Source of the DNA: Planctomycetaceae bacterium
GTDB lineage: Bacteria > Planctomycetota > Planctomycetia > Pirellulales > Pirellulaceae
Assembly (NCBI GenBank): GCA_024225195.1
Contig: JAAEMV010000711.1
Location: forward strand, 1 to 57,700
Direction of reading: 5' to 3'
Length of the DNA stretch: 57,700 nt
Position 1 is the stretch's first letter; each line of letters opens with the position of its first letter. The notes beneath the pieces were generated by a model. That model saw nothing but the letters and a program-made list of their open reading frames with translations. It searched no databases and had not been told where the DNA came from. Below are positions 25,130 to 34,711 of the stretch, one piece after another. Position numbers and translations under genes: made by a program.

Positions 25130-26605
25130 ATGGCTGCTAGAGAAAACCAGGGATACTTGGTTGCCGTCATAATCTTGGTGATTTTATTGCTCTGTCTTGG
25201 GCTTTCGACCTTTTTGGCGGATGCCGGAAGAAGGCAGTCGGCGGAATCACTGAAGACAGCACAGGACAAGTTGGCTGCAAGCGAAGCGGTTCTTGAGTCG
25301 TACCGTGCCAAGGCTAATGTCTTAGAAGCACTTGTAGGTGACTTTGGGCCAAGCGTTGCAGAGGTTGACGCTGAAATTCAAACCATCAAGCAAACAAGTG
25401 CGAAGCCAAGTCTGTCGGCTACGGCGAAGGACACTGTAAACAGCATTCTCCAAAAAGTAGAGGAGATCAATGAAGTTTACAAAAAAGACATGTCTGGTGC
25501 TGCTGCGGTTGCCGGTGGTGCTGCCGGAGAAGCTCGTACTTGGCGTTCACGAATTCAGACGTTGACTAGCTTAGTGGATCGAAAGAATAAAGATAACAAG
25601 ACGGCGGTTGAGCGTTCTAAGAATGACGAAAAGGAAGCCGCACAGAAAGTTAAACAAGCCCAGGATCTGCTTGCTCTGACTCGCAAGACGATGGATGACT
25701 TAAACACTCAGTTGAAGGACGAAAAGAAGCGTTCGCTCGAAAAAGAGACACAACTTAAGGGTGAGCTTGCCGAAGCGATCAAAGAGAGCGAAAACGTAAA
25801 CAATGATTACAAAGATTATCGGGCGAAAAAAGATTCCGAAATCAGCTCGATCCAAAATGAACTCGCTGGTGTAACTAGCGAAAATGAAAAGATGAAGATC
25901 AAGATCAACGGTTACGAGCGAGAGGTTTTCGACCGACCGGACGGACAAATTGTTAAAGTGGCATCACGGCTTCAGTCTGTCTTTATTAACATTGGTAGCG
26001 AAGACGGATTGCCGCAAAACGAAACATTCTCGATTTACGATCAAGATGTGATTAACTTCGACAAGGGGAAACACAAGGCGAAAATCGAAGTCACGCGAAT
26101 TTACCCCTACCGAGCTGAAGCACGAATCACTGAGGAAGATCCTACCAACCCAATTCTCTCTGGCGATCACGTTCTGACCGCGACCTGGGATCCGGGTAAT
26201 AAGGTGAAATTTGCTGTTGCCGGTGCCTTTAACCTAGACGGCGACATCTACGATGATCGTGACAAGTTGATCAAGATGATCGAGCGGAACGGTGGTGAAG
26301 TCGTTGCGACGCACGATTCGGAAGGTACGATCACTGGAAAAATTGACGCCAGCGTGCGTTACATCGTGATTGGAAAGCCGCCGACACTCGCCGAAGATGC
26401 AGGTGAAGGGCTAATGCGGAACTCGTCGGCCATCGTCGCGGCCATGAGAACCCTAGAAGCAGAAGCAAAGAAAAACACGGTAGAGCCAATCGACTTGCCG
26501 AAATTGTTAAACCGAATGGGCGTTCGGGCGAAGCCTAAGACAACGATCATTCAAAGCGGAAACATTCCGCTGCCGTCGAAGGCTTCGCGTGATTCTGATC
26601 GCTAA
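25130..26605 (+). CDS. Membrane-anchored coiled-coil protein with BRCT-like C-terminal region
   Basis: The product has about 491 residues. A transmembrane helix spans about 12-33, followed by a long Lys/Glu/Ala-rich coiled coil (about 40-270). A beta-rich domain comes next (about 285-360; SVFINIGSEDGLPQNETFSIYD and PILSGDHVLT) of the kind seen in FlgT C-terminal or MreC-like modules. The final 60 ordered residues (FAVAGAFNLDGD, LIKMIERNGGEVV, VRYIVIGKPP) have the spacing of a BRCT fold. Function is unknown; an envelope scaffold is plausible. ATG 25130 is chosen because AGGAG lies seven bases upstream; a TTG at 25112 is the alternative. A terminator follows. Confidence 0.75.
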   Translation: MAARENQGYLVAVIILVILLLCLGLSTFLADAGRRQSAESLKTAQDKLAASEAVLESYRAKANVLEALVGDFGPSVAEVDAEIQTIKQTSAKPSLSATAKDTVNSILQKVEEINEVYKKDMSGAAAVAGGAAGEARTWRSRIQTLTSLVDRKNKDNKTAVERSKNDEKEAAQKVKQAQDLLALTRKTMDDLNTQLKDEKKRSLEKETQLKGELAEAIKESENVNNDYKDYRAKKDSEISSIQNELAGVTSENEKMKIKINGYEREVFDRPDGQIVKVASRLQSVFINIGSEDGLPQNETFSIYDQDVINFDKGKHKAKIEVTRIYPYRAEARITEEDPTNPILSGDHVLTATWDPGNKVKFAVAGAFNLDGDIYDDRDKLIKMIERNGGEVVATHDSEGTITGKIDASVRYIVIGKPPTLAEDAGEGLMRNSSAIVAAMRTLEAEAKKNTVEPIDLPKLLNRMGVRAKPKTTIIQSGNIPLPSKASRDSDR

Positions 26606-26630
26606 ACCAGTTCGACGAATTTGAAAATAG

Positions 26631-26668
26631 AAACAGCCGCCAGATCTAATCTGCGGCTGTTTTTTTTT
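26631..26668 (+). terminator. Rho-independent terminator
   Basis: AAACAGCCGC pairs with GCGGCTGTTT, with an inner AGAT/ATCT extension, and nine to ten T follow. It ends the coiled-coil protein transcript. Confidence 0.9.
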
Positions 26669-26780
26669 GACTGGCTGCACAAACTTGGGGCAAACCACTT
26701 AGTCTCAGGGGGGCTTGAAGACAAGCGATTAAGATGGCACCAACCGGTTGTCGTCGTTATCGAGGAAATTCGTCAAGCAA

Positions 26781-27527
26781 TTATTTCTTGTTCTTCTCAG
26801 CAGGTTTCTTCGCCTTAGTTTTCTTGTCAGCAGGTTTCTTGTCAGCAGGTTTCTTGTCAGCAGGTTTCTTGTCAGCAGGTTTCTTAGCGTCGGGTTTCTT
26901 GACCTCAGGTTTTTCGGCAGGCTTGGCCACGATCGGTTTGAGTTTTAACTCGCCTACGATCATGAGCTCTGGTTTGGTTTTTTGAAGTTTTGCGATTCCC
27001 GCTTCGGTGACTTTTGACTTCCAGACATAGAGTTTCTCTAATTTTGGTAGTGACTTAATGTGCTCCAAGCCCGCGTCGGTGACTTGCGTTCCGTAAAGGT
27101 TGAGGTAGGTCAGCTGCGGGGCTCCTTTCAGGTGCTTGAGGCCCTCGTCACCGATTTTGGTCCGTTCCAAATGCAGCTTCTTAAGAAGAGGTAGGCTGGC
27201 GATTTGTTTGAGGCTGGCATCGGTAATGTCAGTGCCGGCTAAATTAAGCCAGATAATGTTTGAGATCGAATTGAGACCGGCTAGTTGAGGGTCGCCAATC
27301 GGCTGGCTTGACAGGTAGAAACTGACTTCGCGTGAATCGTCGGCAGCCGATATTTTTAATACCCGGCCTCCGCTGTCTTCGACTTGCTTGATCGCTTGGT
27401 TTTCGGCGGAGTTTTTCTCTTGTCCGCTACACGGGGCAATGAAGTTGAGGAGCGGCAGGTATGCCACCGCTGCGCTGAGTAACATCAGTTTGCTGGAACG
27501 ATTTAGGCGAAAGCGGTTCATACTCAT
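26781..27527 (-). CDS. Secreted leucine-rich repeat protein with Lys/Pro-rich tail
   Basis: The product has about 248 residues: a signal peptide (about 12-35, KLMLLSAAVAYLPLL), then five LRR units of the RNI-like type (for example LIWLNLAGTDITDASL, LTYLNLYGTQVTDAGLEHI, LEKLYVWKSKVTEAGI). A final Lys/Pro/Ala tail built on KKPAD units follows. LRR proteins of this kind are frequent in planctomycetes and presumably mediate protein binding outside the cytoplasm. The tail is encoded by a perfect 15-bp tandem repeat. ATG 27527 or 27521 are both possible; an upstream start at 27563 is less likely. Confidence 0.8.
   Translation of the reverse strand: MSMNRFRLNRSSKLMLLSAAVAYLPLLNFIAPCSGQEKNSAENQAIKQVEDSGGRVLKISAADDSREVSFYLSSQPIGDPQLAGLNSISNIIWLNLAGTDITDASLKQIASLPLLKKLHLERTKIGDEGLKHLKGAPQLTYLNLYGTQVTDAGLEHIKSLPKLEKLYVWKSKVTEAGIAKLQKTKPELMIVGELKLKPIVAKPAEKPEVKKPDAKKPADKKPADKKPADKKPADKKTKAKKPAEKNKK
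26821..26880. repeat. Perfect tandem repeat, 15 bp x 4
   Basis: Four identical units of ttcttgtcagcaggt lie inside the 3' end of the LRR gene and encode repeated KPADK. Degenerate units flank it on both sides. Length polymorphism by slippage is likely. Confidence 0.95.
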
Positions 27528-27699
27528 TTTGCATTTCTCGGTAACTAGTAAGGTCACGATCAAGTTCGCATTGTAATCGAATGGTTAAGCCAAGGTGACG
27601 GCGAATGCAGAAAAACTCGGCCCGATATGACATTTTAAGTGGTAGAACAAAGCGTGAAGAATGCCAGGAGACCCAAGGCGGCAGTCCTGAGGCAGGTTA

Positions 27700-29139
27700 T
27701 TAGACTCCAGCGGTAGTCTCGTCACCGAATGGATTCTCGTTGTGGGGCATCCACTTGCACATCGCAACTCCCATGAAGTAGAGGAATGTCAGCGGAACTG
27801 CTAGTAACAGCATGCTAATCGGGTCGGCAGGCGTCAGGAACATTGCCAATACGAAAATCACAAGAACTGCTACCCGCCATTTGCTCAGGTAGTTTTCTAC
27901 CGTGAAGAGTCCGATTCGATTCATAAACAACATCACCAAAGGGAGTTGGAATGCCAATCCGAATCCGAGGGGTAGAAACATAACGAAACTAAGCCAATCG
28001 TTGATTCGCATTTCCGGTGCGATCCCCATTGATCGATTGAATGAAAACAGGAATCCTAACACCGGCTGAAAGACAAAATAGAATGCCAGGAGAACGCCTG
28101 TAACAAACAGTAAAATACTGATGGGTAGAAAGACATGGATGTATTTTTGTTCGTGGGGATAAAGTCCAGAGGCGACAAACGACCAAATTTGAAAGAAGAT
28201 CCACGGCCCTGATAGGATCAGCGACGTAAACAGACCCGCCTTCAGCCAAACAGTAAAGGGTTCAGCGACCCCGAGTGCGAGCGGCTCAAATTCTCCATTT
28301 TCCCAGATTTCAATTGGAACCAAGTCCGCTTTGAATGGGGGCATTTGCTCGCTGAAAACATAAGTGATCAGCGCTCGATTCAGGCGTTGAGTTAGAACTG
28401 GATCGTTTTTTTCTTTTAATTGCTTTCGGACGCTGGCGAGCGGTTTTGTTTCGGGCGGTTCAAGCATCGCCCAGAGTCCTTTTGATTCATCCAGTTCGAG
28501 CAGGTCATCAAAAGCGGCTGATTGGTGGATTGTCTCTGCTTTGACTAGGTGATTAAAAACTGTAACCACTTGATTTAAGTCTTCGGGGCTAGTCGATGTT
28601 TGCGAGGCGATGTTGGCAAGCGTTTCACGATCCGCTGCTGTGAGGGACGCGCTAATCGCAGCAATTTTCTTTGCCGTCGGTGAGCTTTCATCCGTGGGTT
28701 CGGTGAGCTGTTTGCATAGGTTCACGAGCTGATCAGAGTCGAAGTGACTTGCTCGGAAACCAAACGGTTCTAGATTGACCTTTTCCGCAAAGTCTGGAAT
28801 GACAGTTTTTAATGCGAGAGCGAGTTCGGCTGGGCTAATTTGAACTTGCTTCGGAATTCGCTGATCTTGTTGCATCCAAGGGAGGTACTCAGGTGGCACA
28901 AACCCATAGCGCTCAACCAGTTCATCGGAGGCGTCTTCGAGGTCGAATTTGAGGATCGCCTCAACGAGCGGTTTTTTCAAAATTTCGACCACTTGGTCGG
29001 CAAAATAAAATCCGAAAACGCCGGCAATGGCAACGCCAATCAGAGCCCGGACTAGGACGCTGCGAAGTTCCTCGAGATGTTCGCCAAAGGACATGCGACT
29101 CGACTCAAATAAATCTTCGTTAGATTGGCGAAAATTCAT
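27700..29139 (-). CDS. tatC: Sec-independent protein translocase TatC with large periplasmic insertion
   Basis: The 479-residue protein starts as TatC (SFGEHLEELRSVLVRALIG, first helix about 33-52) and ends with the remaining TatC helices from about residue 290 (PWIFFQIWSFVASGLYPHE, FVMFLPLGFGLAFQLPLVM). Between helix 1 and helix 2 sits an insertion of about 200 residues, so the protein is nearly twice the usual 250. The insertion is helical and Glu/Leu-rich. TatC recognises twin-arginine signals such as that of the DUF1552 protein at 5.7-7.1 kb. No tatA or tatB is adjacent. Confidence 0.93.
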   Translation of the reverse strand: MNFRQSNEDLFESSRMSFGEHLEELRSVLVRALIGVAIAGVFGFYFADQVVEILKKPLVEAILKFDLEDASDELVERYGFVPPEYLPWMQQDQRIPKQVQISPAELALALKTVIPDFAEKVNLEPFGFRASHFDSDQLVNLCKQLTEPTDESSPTAKKIAAISASLTAADRETLANIASQTSTSPEDLNQVVTVFNHLVKAETIHQSAAFDDLLELDESKGLWAMLEPPETKPLASVRKQLKEKNDPVLTQRLNRALITYVFSEQMPPFKADLVPIEIWENGEFEPLALGVAEPFTVWLKAGLFTSLILSGPWIFFQIWSFVASGLYPHEQKYIHVFLPISILLFVTGVLLAFYFVFQPVLGFLFSFNRSMGIAPEMRINDWLSFVMFLPLGFGLAFQLPLVMLFMNRIGLFTVENYLSKWRVAVLVIFVLAMFLTPADPISMLLLAVPLTFLYFMGVAMCKWMPHNENPFGDETTAGV

Positions 29140-29459
29140 GTTCGAAGGGCCCGGAGTCGAAGTGCACTGAAAATTGGAAATTCATAAAGACACGGGTGAA
29201 ATGGGTATTTTCCTGAATTCAAATTCCCCATCCACGGTTCTCCGATGTTAACATGGACAGGCATCGTCAACAATGTTGCTTGCCCTCTGTTTGACACTCG
29301 CTTAGGGGTGGAGGCGTGTAGCACGTACGGTCACGTGATTCGTATGGGTCATGCAGGTTTGGCTTGATGCAAACAGCGGTAATTTGAGTAGTAGTAACTC
29401 AGTGTTGAGGGCGTTCCTGTGATGCTCTTTTTGCTCACCGATAAACGAGGATTTAAAAA
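29140..29459. other. Divergent region between tatC and manA-like gene
   Basis: This stretch of about 320 bases shows no coding frame or RNA gene that I can support. A TTGACA hexamer at 29291 lacks a good -10 partner. GAGG at 29446-29449 serves the TTG start of the next gene. Confidence 0.4.
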
Positions 29460-30467
29460 TTGTATCCGCTTCGCTTTGAACCAATTTTTCAACGCTATCT
29501 GTGGGGCGGGCACCGTTTGGGTGAGGTTTTTAACAAAGCAATAGGTGAATCGGCGGCAGCAGAGAGTTGGGAGGTGGTCGACCATGGCGATGCTCAAAGC
29601 ATCGTTCGCGAGGGCGAATTCTCCGGTTGGACGTTAAGTCGATTGATTGCGAAGTTTGGCAATGAAATTTTGGGCCCCGAATTGTTCACCAGCATAACCG
29701 CTGATGAGGTTCCCGATTCATTGCGAGCTCGATTTCCGTTGCTGTTGAAGTTTCTCGACGCCAACCGAAACCTCTCGGTACAGGTGCATCCGGATGACCA
29801 AATGGGTGCGTTGCTCGTTCCGCCCGATTTAGGGAAAACTGAGGCTTGGTATGTAATGCATGCTGAGCCCGGAGCTAGGATCTTTGCGGGCTTGAAAACA
29901 GGCGTTTCGGAAAATGAATTTAGATTGGCGATTGAAGGTGGTAACGTCGAATCGACGTTGCACCACATCACTCCCTCGAAAGGGGATTGCGTGTTCATTC
30001 CTGCGGGGACGATTCATGCCATTGGTGCCGGGTTGTTGATCGCAGAAATTCAGCAGGCAAGTAACACGACCTTTCGTGTTTATGATTGGGGACGAGTCGG
30101 CGTCGACGGTCAGCCGCGGCCGTTGCACATAGAAAGGTCCATCGAGGCTACTAATTTTGCACGTGGTTCCGTTGTTCCCCAGGTACCCGTCTCAATCGCG
30201 GGGACTCCCTGGGAACGACTGGTTGCCTGTGAGAAGTTTGAAATGAATCGAGCGTTTATCAACGAACCCATGACGGTGGGGGGAGACGGTCGCTGTCGAA
30301 TTCTTGCGGTAACCGGCGGAAGCGTTCAGCTAAGCGGAGATCCCTGCGCAGAGCCGCTCTTGCTCGCTGACACGGCATTATTGCCGGCCTGTCTCGGTAC
30401 GACAGCGGTTCGGCCTGGCGTTGACGGCGTCGAGCTGTTGGAAATATCGATACCGAGCCGTCGATAG
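29460..30467 (+). CDS. manA: Type I mannose-6-phosphate isomerase
   Basis: The 335-residue cupin enzyme begins with the family's LRFEPIFQRYLWGGHRLG. It has the zinc site region LSVQVHPDD (about 100-108), FIPAGTIHAIGAG and the C-terminal VYDWGRVG with downstream substrate loop. It interconverts fructose-6-P and mannose-6-P. The start is TTG 29460, because the conserved N-terminus begins exactly there and no ATG fits. It is a lone plus-strand gene. Confidence 0.9.
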   Translation: MYPLRFEPIFQRYLWGGHRLGEVFNKAIGESAAAESWEVVDHGDAQSIVREGEFSGWTLSRLIAKFGNEILGPELFTSITADEVPDSLRARFPLLLKFLDANRNLSVQVHPDDQMGALLVPPDLGKTEAWYVMHAEPGARIFAGLKTGVSENEFRLAIEGGNVESTLHHITPSKGDCVFIPAGTIHAIGAGLLIAEIQQASNTTFRVYDWGRVGVDGQPRPLHIERSIEATNFARGSVVPQVPVSIAGTPWERLVACEKFEMNRAFINEPMTVGGDGRCRILAVTGGSVQLSGDPCAEPLLLADTALLPACLGTTAVRPGVDGVELLEISIPSRR

Positions 30468-30568
30468 TAGGGCAGGGGAGGTGCTATCAAAAGGAAGCTA
30501 TTGCTGAATTCTCGTGCTGACTCTAATGTTCTCGCTGAAAGATCACAGAATTTGAGTTCGATGATTTT

Positions 30569-30889
30569 ATGGCGGTTCCCATGGCAGATCGATTGACAAA
30601 TATGCGTTGTGTTTCGCCAAGAATTTTTGGAATTCTCGGGCTGCTAATTCTCATTTCCACAGGGTGTCGAGTTCAGCCGAACTGGGGACCACAAGGCACG
30701 ATTGGTCAGCAGCGTTCTAATGCGATCCAGCACGATCCGTTCCCGAGCGACGATTTAGCCCCGCCTATTCTCGGAGGGCGTCCTCCCGGTTTTGAGCAGC
30801 CAAAGTCCGAGTCTGTGATTGCGCAAGGCTCGCCCTTTTCGAGCAAACAGCCCGGACGAGGCCCTGTTCAGCCAGCCTACGGATTCTAA
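30569..30889 (+). CDS. Small planctomycete lipoprotein
   Basis: The product of about 106 residues has a lipoprotein signal (lipobox ISTGC, Cys33 counting from the first ATG). The mature part has a conserved-looking Gly/Pro-rich pattern, NWGPQGTIGQQRSNA then HDPFPSDDLAPPILGGRPPGF. Short lipoproteins with this 'QQR...HDPFP..D..P...GGRP' pattern are, from memory, widespread in planctomycetes with unknown role. Starts at 30569, 30581 or 30602 are possible. Confidence 0.75.
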   Translation: MAVPMADRLTNMRCVSPRIFGILGLLILISTGCRVQPNWGPQGTIGQQRSNAIQHDPFPSDDLAPPILGGRPPGFEQPKSESVIAQGSPFSSKQPGRGPVQPAYGF

Positions 30890-30939
30890 GCCGACCGCTG
30901 CATTCCGGTAGTTGCGGAACGCTCCCTCACTCGCCTTAA

Positions 30940-32064
30940 TTACTGCGGTGGGTTCCGCGCGATTTTGCAAAGCGTCTCGATTCCTCGTTCGATAACAGCA
31001 TCGTCGACGGCATAAGAAATCCGAAAGTGCGTATCTTCATCGCTGAAGATATTGCCCGGGATCACCATCATGTTGTTGGCGATTGCTTCTTCGATAAAGG
31101 TCTGTCCATTTCCCCAAGGTAATTTGGGGAATAGATAGAACGCTCCTCCGGGTTTGGCGATCTCGTAGTCGTCCTTGAGTCCTTCGAGCATGCGGTCACG
31201 CTTGGCTTTGTAGGAAGCGACATAGGGCGACATGTCGACGTCCATAGCGGCTGCTCCGGCCCACTGAGCGGGTTGTGGTGCGCAAACGAAAGTGTACTGT
31301 TGGATCTTCAGCATCGTTTGCATGAGCTGCGCAGGACCATGGACGTAGCCAACTCTCCACCCCGTCATCGCATAGGTTTTGGAAAATCCATCGATAACGA
31401 TCGTATCGGGGTTGTAGGTTGCTGCAGAAATGTGCGGCTCGTCGTAGGTGAATTTGCTATAAATCTCATCCGATACCAGACAGATGCCGCGTTCGTGAGC
31501 CAGTTCAGCCACGGCTTTTATTTCTTCCGCTGTGGGGCAGATTCCCGTTGGATTAGAAGGGCTGTTTAAAATAATCATCTTGGTTTTTGGTGTGATCGCC
31601 GCTTTGACTTTCTCGATGTCAATTCTGAAATCAGGGTACGTGCTGATTTTGACACTCTTGCCCCCAGCCATTTCGATCATCGCTGGGTACATCACAAAGA
31701 ACGGATCAAAATAAATGACTTCGTCACCCGGATTGATGGTTGCCAATACGGCTAGGAATAGTCCACCACTGGTTCCCGAACAAACGAAGAGTTCCCGATC
31801 GTCGTGACCGAATTGGGAATCGACTTCAGCTTGGAGTTTTTCTCTTAAAACGGGCATTCCCTGTGTTGCCGCGTAGCCATTTTTACCCTGTTCCACGGCG
31901 CGAACCAGTTCGGATTTAACTGCCGGAGGGACGTCAAAATCGGGCTGGCCAATCGAAAGGTTGATTGGATCCTTGAGTTTGGCGGCCAGATCGAACATGC
32001 GCCGAATTCCGCTGGAATCAAACCCGTGCGTGCGGTTTGCAATCCAAGTGTCGAAAGCGGGCAT
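30940..32064 (-). CDS. Class I/II pyridoxal-phosphate aminotransferase
   Basis: The 374-residue enzyme follows fold-type I: INLSIGQPDFDVP near the N-terminus, NSPSNPTG (about 165), the SDEIYSKFTYD segment and the PLP-lysine motif DGFSKTYAMTGWRVGY (Lys about 228). Closest in feel to aspartate/aromatic aminotransferases of the AspC/PatA type. The precise amino donor cannot be decided. The ATG has a strong GGAGG ribosome-binding site five bases upstream. Confidence 0.9.
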   Translation of the reverse strand: MPAFDTWIANRTHGFDSSGIRRMFDLAAKLKDPINLSIGQPDFDVPPAVKSELVRAVEQGKNGYAATQGMPVLREKLQAEVDSQFGHDDRELFVCSGTSGGLFLAVLATINPGDEVIYFDPFFVMYPAMIEMAGGKSVKISTYPDFRIDIEKVKAAITPKTKMIILNSPSNPTGICPTAEEIKAVAELAHERGICLVSDEIYSKFTYDEPHISAATYNPDTIVIDGFSKTYAMTGWRVGYVHGPAQLMQTMLKIQQYTFVCAPQPAQWAGAAAMDVDMSPYVASYKAKRDRMLEGLKDDYEIAKPGGAFYLFPKLPWGNGQTFIEEAIANNMMVIPGNIFSDEDTHFRISYAVDDAVIERGIETLCKIARNPPQ

Positions 32065-32239
32065 AAGATCCTCCGGTAATTAAAAAATGATGTATTAAAT
32101 CAGCAATCGGCCTTATTCTAGCGTCAATTTAGAAATGTGTCAGAGCCAGTAAGACTTAGATTGCAAATCGGCGGTTGTGAGATTGATTATGCGTCACTAG
32201 AATTCGTTCTAATCTCGATTCTGGCACTTGGAAACCTCG

Positions 32240-33856
32240 ATGAGCGAACTCCATCACGAGTGCGGCGTTGCCGCAATTTACCACCTCCCCAACCAACCAG
32301 TTAGTGATCTTTGCCCGGGCGGCGCAGATCAGGCATCCTCGCTCATTCCCAGAATGTTGCTCGATATGCAAAACAGAGGGCAGCTTTCGGCTGGTATGTC
32401 GCGTTTCCATTCCAATCCTAAGAACGGCCAGCTGATCGATACCTATCGGGAACTGGGGAGCGTGCAGGAGGTCTTTCGGCTTTCTCATGCTGCTAAAGCG
32501 ACGAGCTTAATGGAGAAGTACGCGGGGCCAGCGGCAATTGGGCATGTCCGTTATGCGACCTGTGGAAAAGACGATCGAAGCTACGCACAGCCATTTGAGA
32601 TTCACCATTTTAATATGCGAAAGTGGTTCACGTTCGCTTTTAATGGCCAACTGTCAAATTACCCCGAACTCGCGGCCGATATCCTTAGCGACTCCGATAA
32701 TCATTTAGTTCGGCAAACAGACACCGAAGTTCTGATGCATGAGATAAGCCGTCAGCTGGAAGTGCAGGAATCTGATTGTTTGGTCGAGATGATTCGTAAC
32801 GTTTCCAAGCGGCTTGATGGAGCCTATTCGCTCGCCATGCTGAATGCGAAAGGCGAGATGCTAATCGCCCGTGATCCCCTTGGTATCAAGCCGATGTGCT
32901 ATGCCATCCAGGGAGCGATGTTTGCTGCGGCCAGCGAGAGCGTCGCTTTGCTAAACCTTGGCTTCAAAAGAAGTGAGATTAAATCGCTTAAGCCGGGGCA
33001 TGCGATTACGATCGTCGATGGCGAGATTTCGATCGAGCAGTTTGCGGACAACCCCGGTCGCGCTCATTGTTTTTTCGAGTGGATTTATTTTGCCAATGTG
33101 GCGAGTACCCTCGATGACCGAGGCGTCTATACGACACGTACGGAGCTTGGAAAAGAACTGGCGGCTCAAGAGCGAGCGTGTGGTTTAATCGAAATTGATG
33201 AGGACACAATTGTTGTGCCAGTGCCGGATACGAGTAAGGCGGCGGCGGACTCGATGGCGTTCCACCTTCAGGTTCCCTCGCGTGAAGGCTTGATTCGCAA
33301 TCGTTACAGTGGACGAACGTTTATTGAGTCGTCACAGAAGACACGTGCTCAGCGGGCGAAAATCAAATACACTCCCCTCCGTGAAGTTTTAGAGGGAAAA
33401 CGGGTGATTTTAGTTGAGGATTCCATTGTTCGTTCGACAACCATGAAGGCCTTGCTAAGGCGTATTCGTGAGGAGGGCGGTGCTCGGGAAATTCATGTCC
33501 GCGTCGCCTGTCCGCCAATTGTAGCGCCGTGTTACTACGGAATCGACATGTCGACGATTAAGCAGTTGTTTGCACCAAAATTTTATCCGCCCGGTGAATT
33601 GCTGACTGATGCGATCCAGGATGAGATGGCAGCTTCCTTAGAATGTGACTCACTCAGATACCTGCCTATCGAGTCGGTCGCGCGAGCGATTGGCATTCCC
33701 AGTGACGGTCTTTGTCAGGCGTGCATCAATTGTGATTATCCAACGCCTGTCGGGCAGAAACTGTACCAGTTGGATCACGACTCCTACCGCAACGAAACTG
33801 ACCCCTCGGTAATTAGCGAATCGGGCGATCGTGCCGTTGATATGGGACTGTCTTAA
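32240..33856 (+). CDS. purF: Amidophosphoribosyltransferase
   Basis: The 538-residue enzyme commits PRPP to purine synthesis. Its glutaminase nucleophile is Cys8 (ELHHECGVAAIY), so a seven-residue propeptide would be removed as in the B. subtilis type. The PRTase domain has the PRPP loop VILVEDSIVRSTT. Cysteines in HCFFEWIYFAN and the C-terminal CQACINCDYPTP suggest the Fe-S cluster form. ATG 32240 gives the usual start; a TTG at 32228 is in frame. It is convergent with trmB. Confidence 0.93.
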   Translation: MSELHHECGVAAIYHLPNQPVSDLCPGGADQASSLIPRMLLDMQNRGQLSAGMSRFHSNPKNGQLIDTYRELGSVQEVFRLSHAAKATSLMEKYAGPAAIGHVRYATCGKDDRSYAQPFEIHHFNMRKWFTFAFNGQLSNYPELAADILSDSDNHLVRQTDTEVLMHEISRQLEVQESDCLVEMIRNVSKRLDGAYSLAMLNAKGEMLIARDPLGIKPMCYAIQGAMFAAASESVALLNLGFKRSEIKSLKPGHAITIVDGEISIEQFADNPGRAHCFFEWIYFANVASTLDDRGVYTTRTELGKELAAQERACGLIEIDEDTIVVPVPDTSKAAADSMAFHLQVPSREGLIRNRYSGRTFIESSQKTRAQRAKIKYTPLREVLEGKRVILVEDSIVRSTTMKALLRRIREEGGAREIHVRVACPPIVAPCYYGIDMSTIKQLFAPKFYPPGELLTDAIQDEMAASLECDSLRYLPIESVARAIGIPSDGLCQACINCDYPTPVGQKLYQLDHDSYRNETDPSVISESGDRAVDMGLS

Positions 33857-33871
33857 CCAGTCCGCTCAGCG

Positions 33872-34513
33872 TTATGATTTGTGGAACTGAGCTCGAAACA
33901 CATCGTGTTCGTATTTTCGCATGCGTCGTTCAAAGTGCGTCCGGTAGTCCATGTCGTGTTCGGCTGCTGTTTCCTGAACATCAATCGGGTCGGAGAGATC
34001 GGAATGTTCTTTCATGAGTCCGATTGTCTCTTCGAAATATTCTTCGACATCGGTCCAGAAGTGAAAGACGCCTCCGGGAACGAGTACGCGTTGTAGGTCG
34101 CTGATAAAACCCTCTTGCATCACTCGGCGTCGGCGGTGTCGCTCTTTCCACCAGGGATCGGGGAAGTAGACGTGTACGGCAACGGCGCACTCACTCGGTA
34201 GCAATTCCCGGAAGAGTTTCATGCCGTCACCGCGTAGCATATGTGCGTTAGTTCGTCCTTTTTGAGCCAGTCGATAGGCGGCGAAGCGGCAATACTTTTT
34301 AGCTATTTCGTTGCCGAGATAATTGCGGTTCGGAACTCGTTCAGATTCATTGAGTACGAATAATCCCTTCCCACTGCCAACTTCGATTTCCAAATCCGAA
34401 GTCTCAGCAAATAGACTTTGCGGGCAGAATGGAGTTTCGAGATCGTCCACCTCTGTGATGTGTCGACTGAAGTCAACGGACGGGTCGAGTTTGGGTAATG
34501 TGCGTCGGCCCAT
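33872..34513 (-). CDS. trmB: tRNA (guanine-N7-)-methyltransferase
   Basis: The 213-residue SAM enzyme has motif I EVGSGKGLFV, the NYLGNEIAKKY segment and the conserved VHVYFPDPWWKERHRRRR block that defines TrmB. It methylates G46 of tRNA. The gene is transcribed toward purF with 15 bases between the stops. Confidence 0.95.
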   Translation of the reverse strand: MGRRTLPKLDPSVDFSRHITEVDDLETPFCPQSLFAETSDLEIEVGSGKGLFVLNESERVPNRNYLGNEIAKKYCRFAAYRLAQKGRTNAHMLRGDGMKLFRELLPSECAVAVHVYFPDPWWKERHRRRRVMQEGFISDLQRVLVPGGVFHFWTDVEEYFEETIGLMKEHSDLSDPIDVQETAAEHDMDYRTHFERRMRKYEHDVFRAQFHKS

Positions 34514-34635
34514 GATGTTGATAGCGGGGAAAGGCGGTGAAAGTATGCGATTTGACAGAGATCGCGGAATGCAACGTTGATCTAAAATCGGTAGTTTACT
34601 GAGTGGTAACGATTAAATAGTTTACCAATAGCTAC

Positions 34636-34663
34636 AAAAAAAACGGCAGCAATGCCGTTTTTA
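34636..34663 (-). terminator. Terminator of the small basic gene
   Basis: AAAAACGGCA/TGCCGTTTTT (10 bp) encloses a four-base loop and is followed on the minus strand by further T. It lies about 50 bases after the stop of the 33-codon gene and so supports that gene as a transcription unit. Confidence 0.88.
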
Positions 34664-34711
34664 ATGATTCCAGATTTCCCTCCACGCAAGCGTGCGGGAA
34701 TAAGGCTAGAT

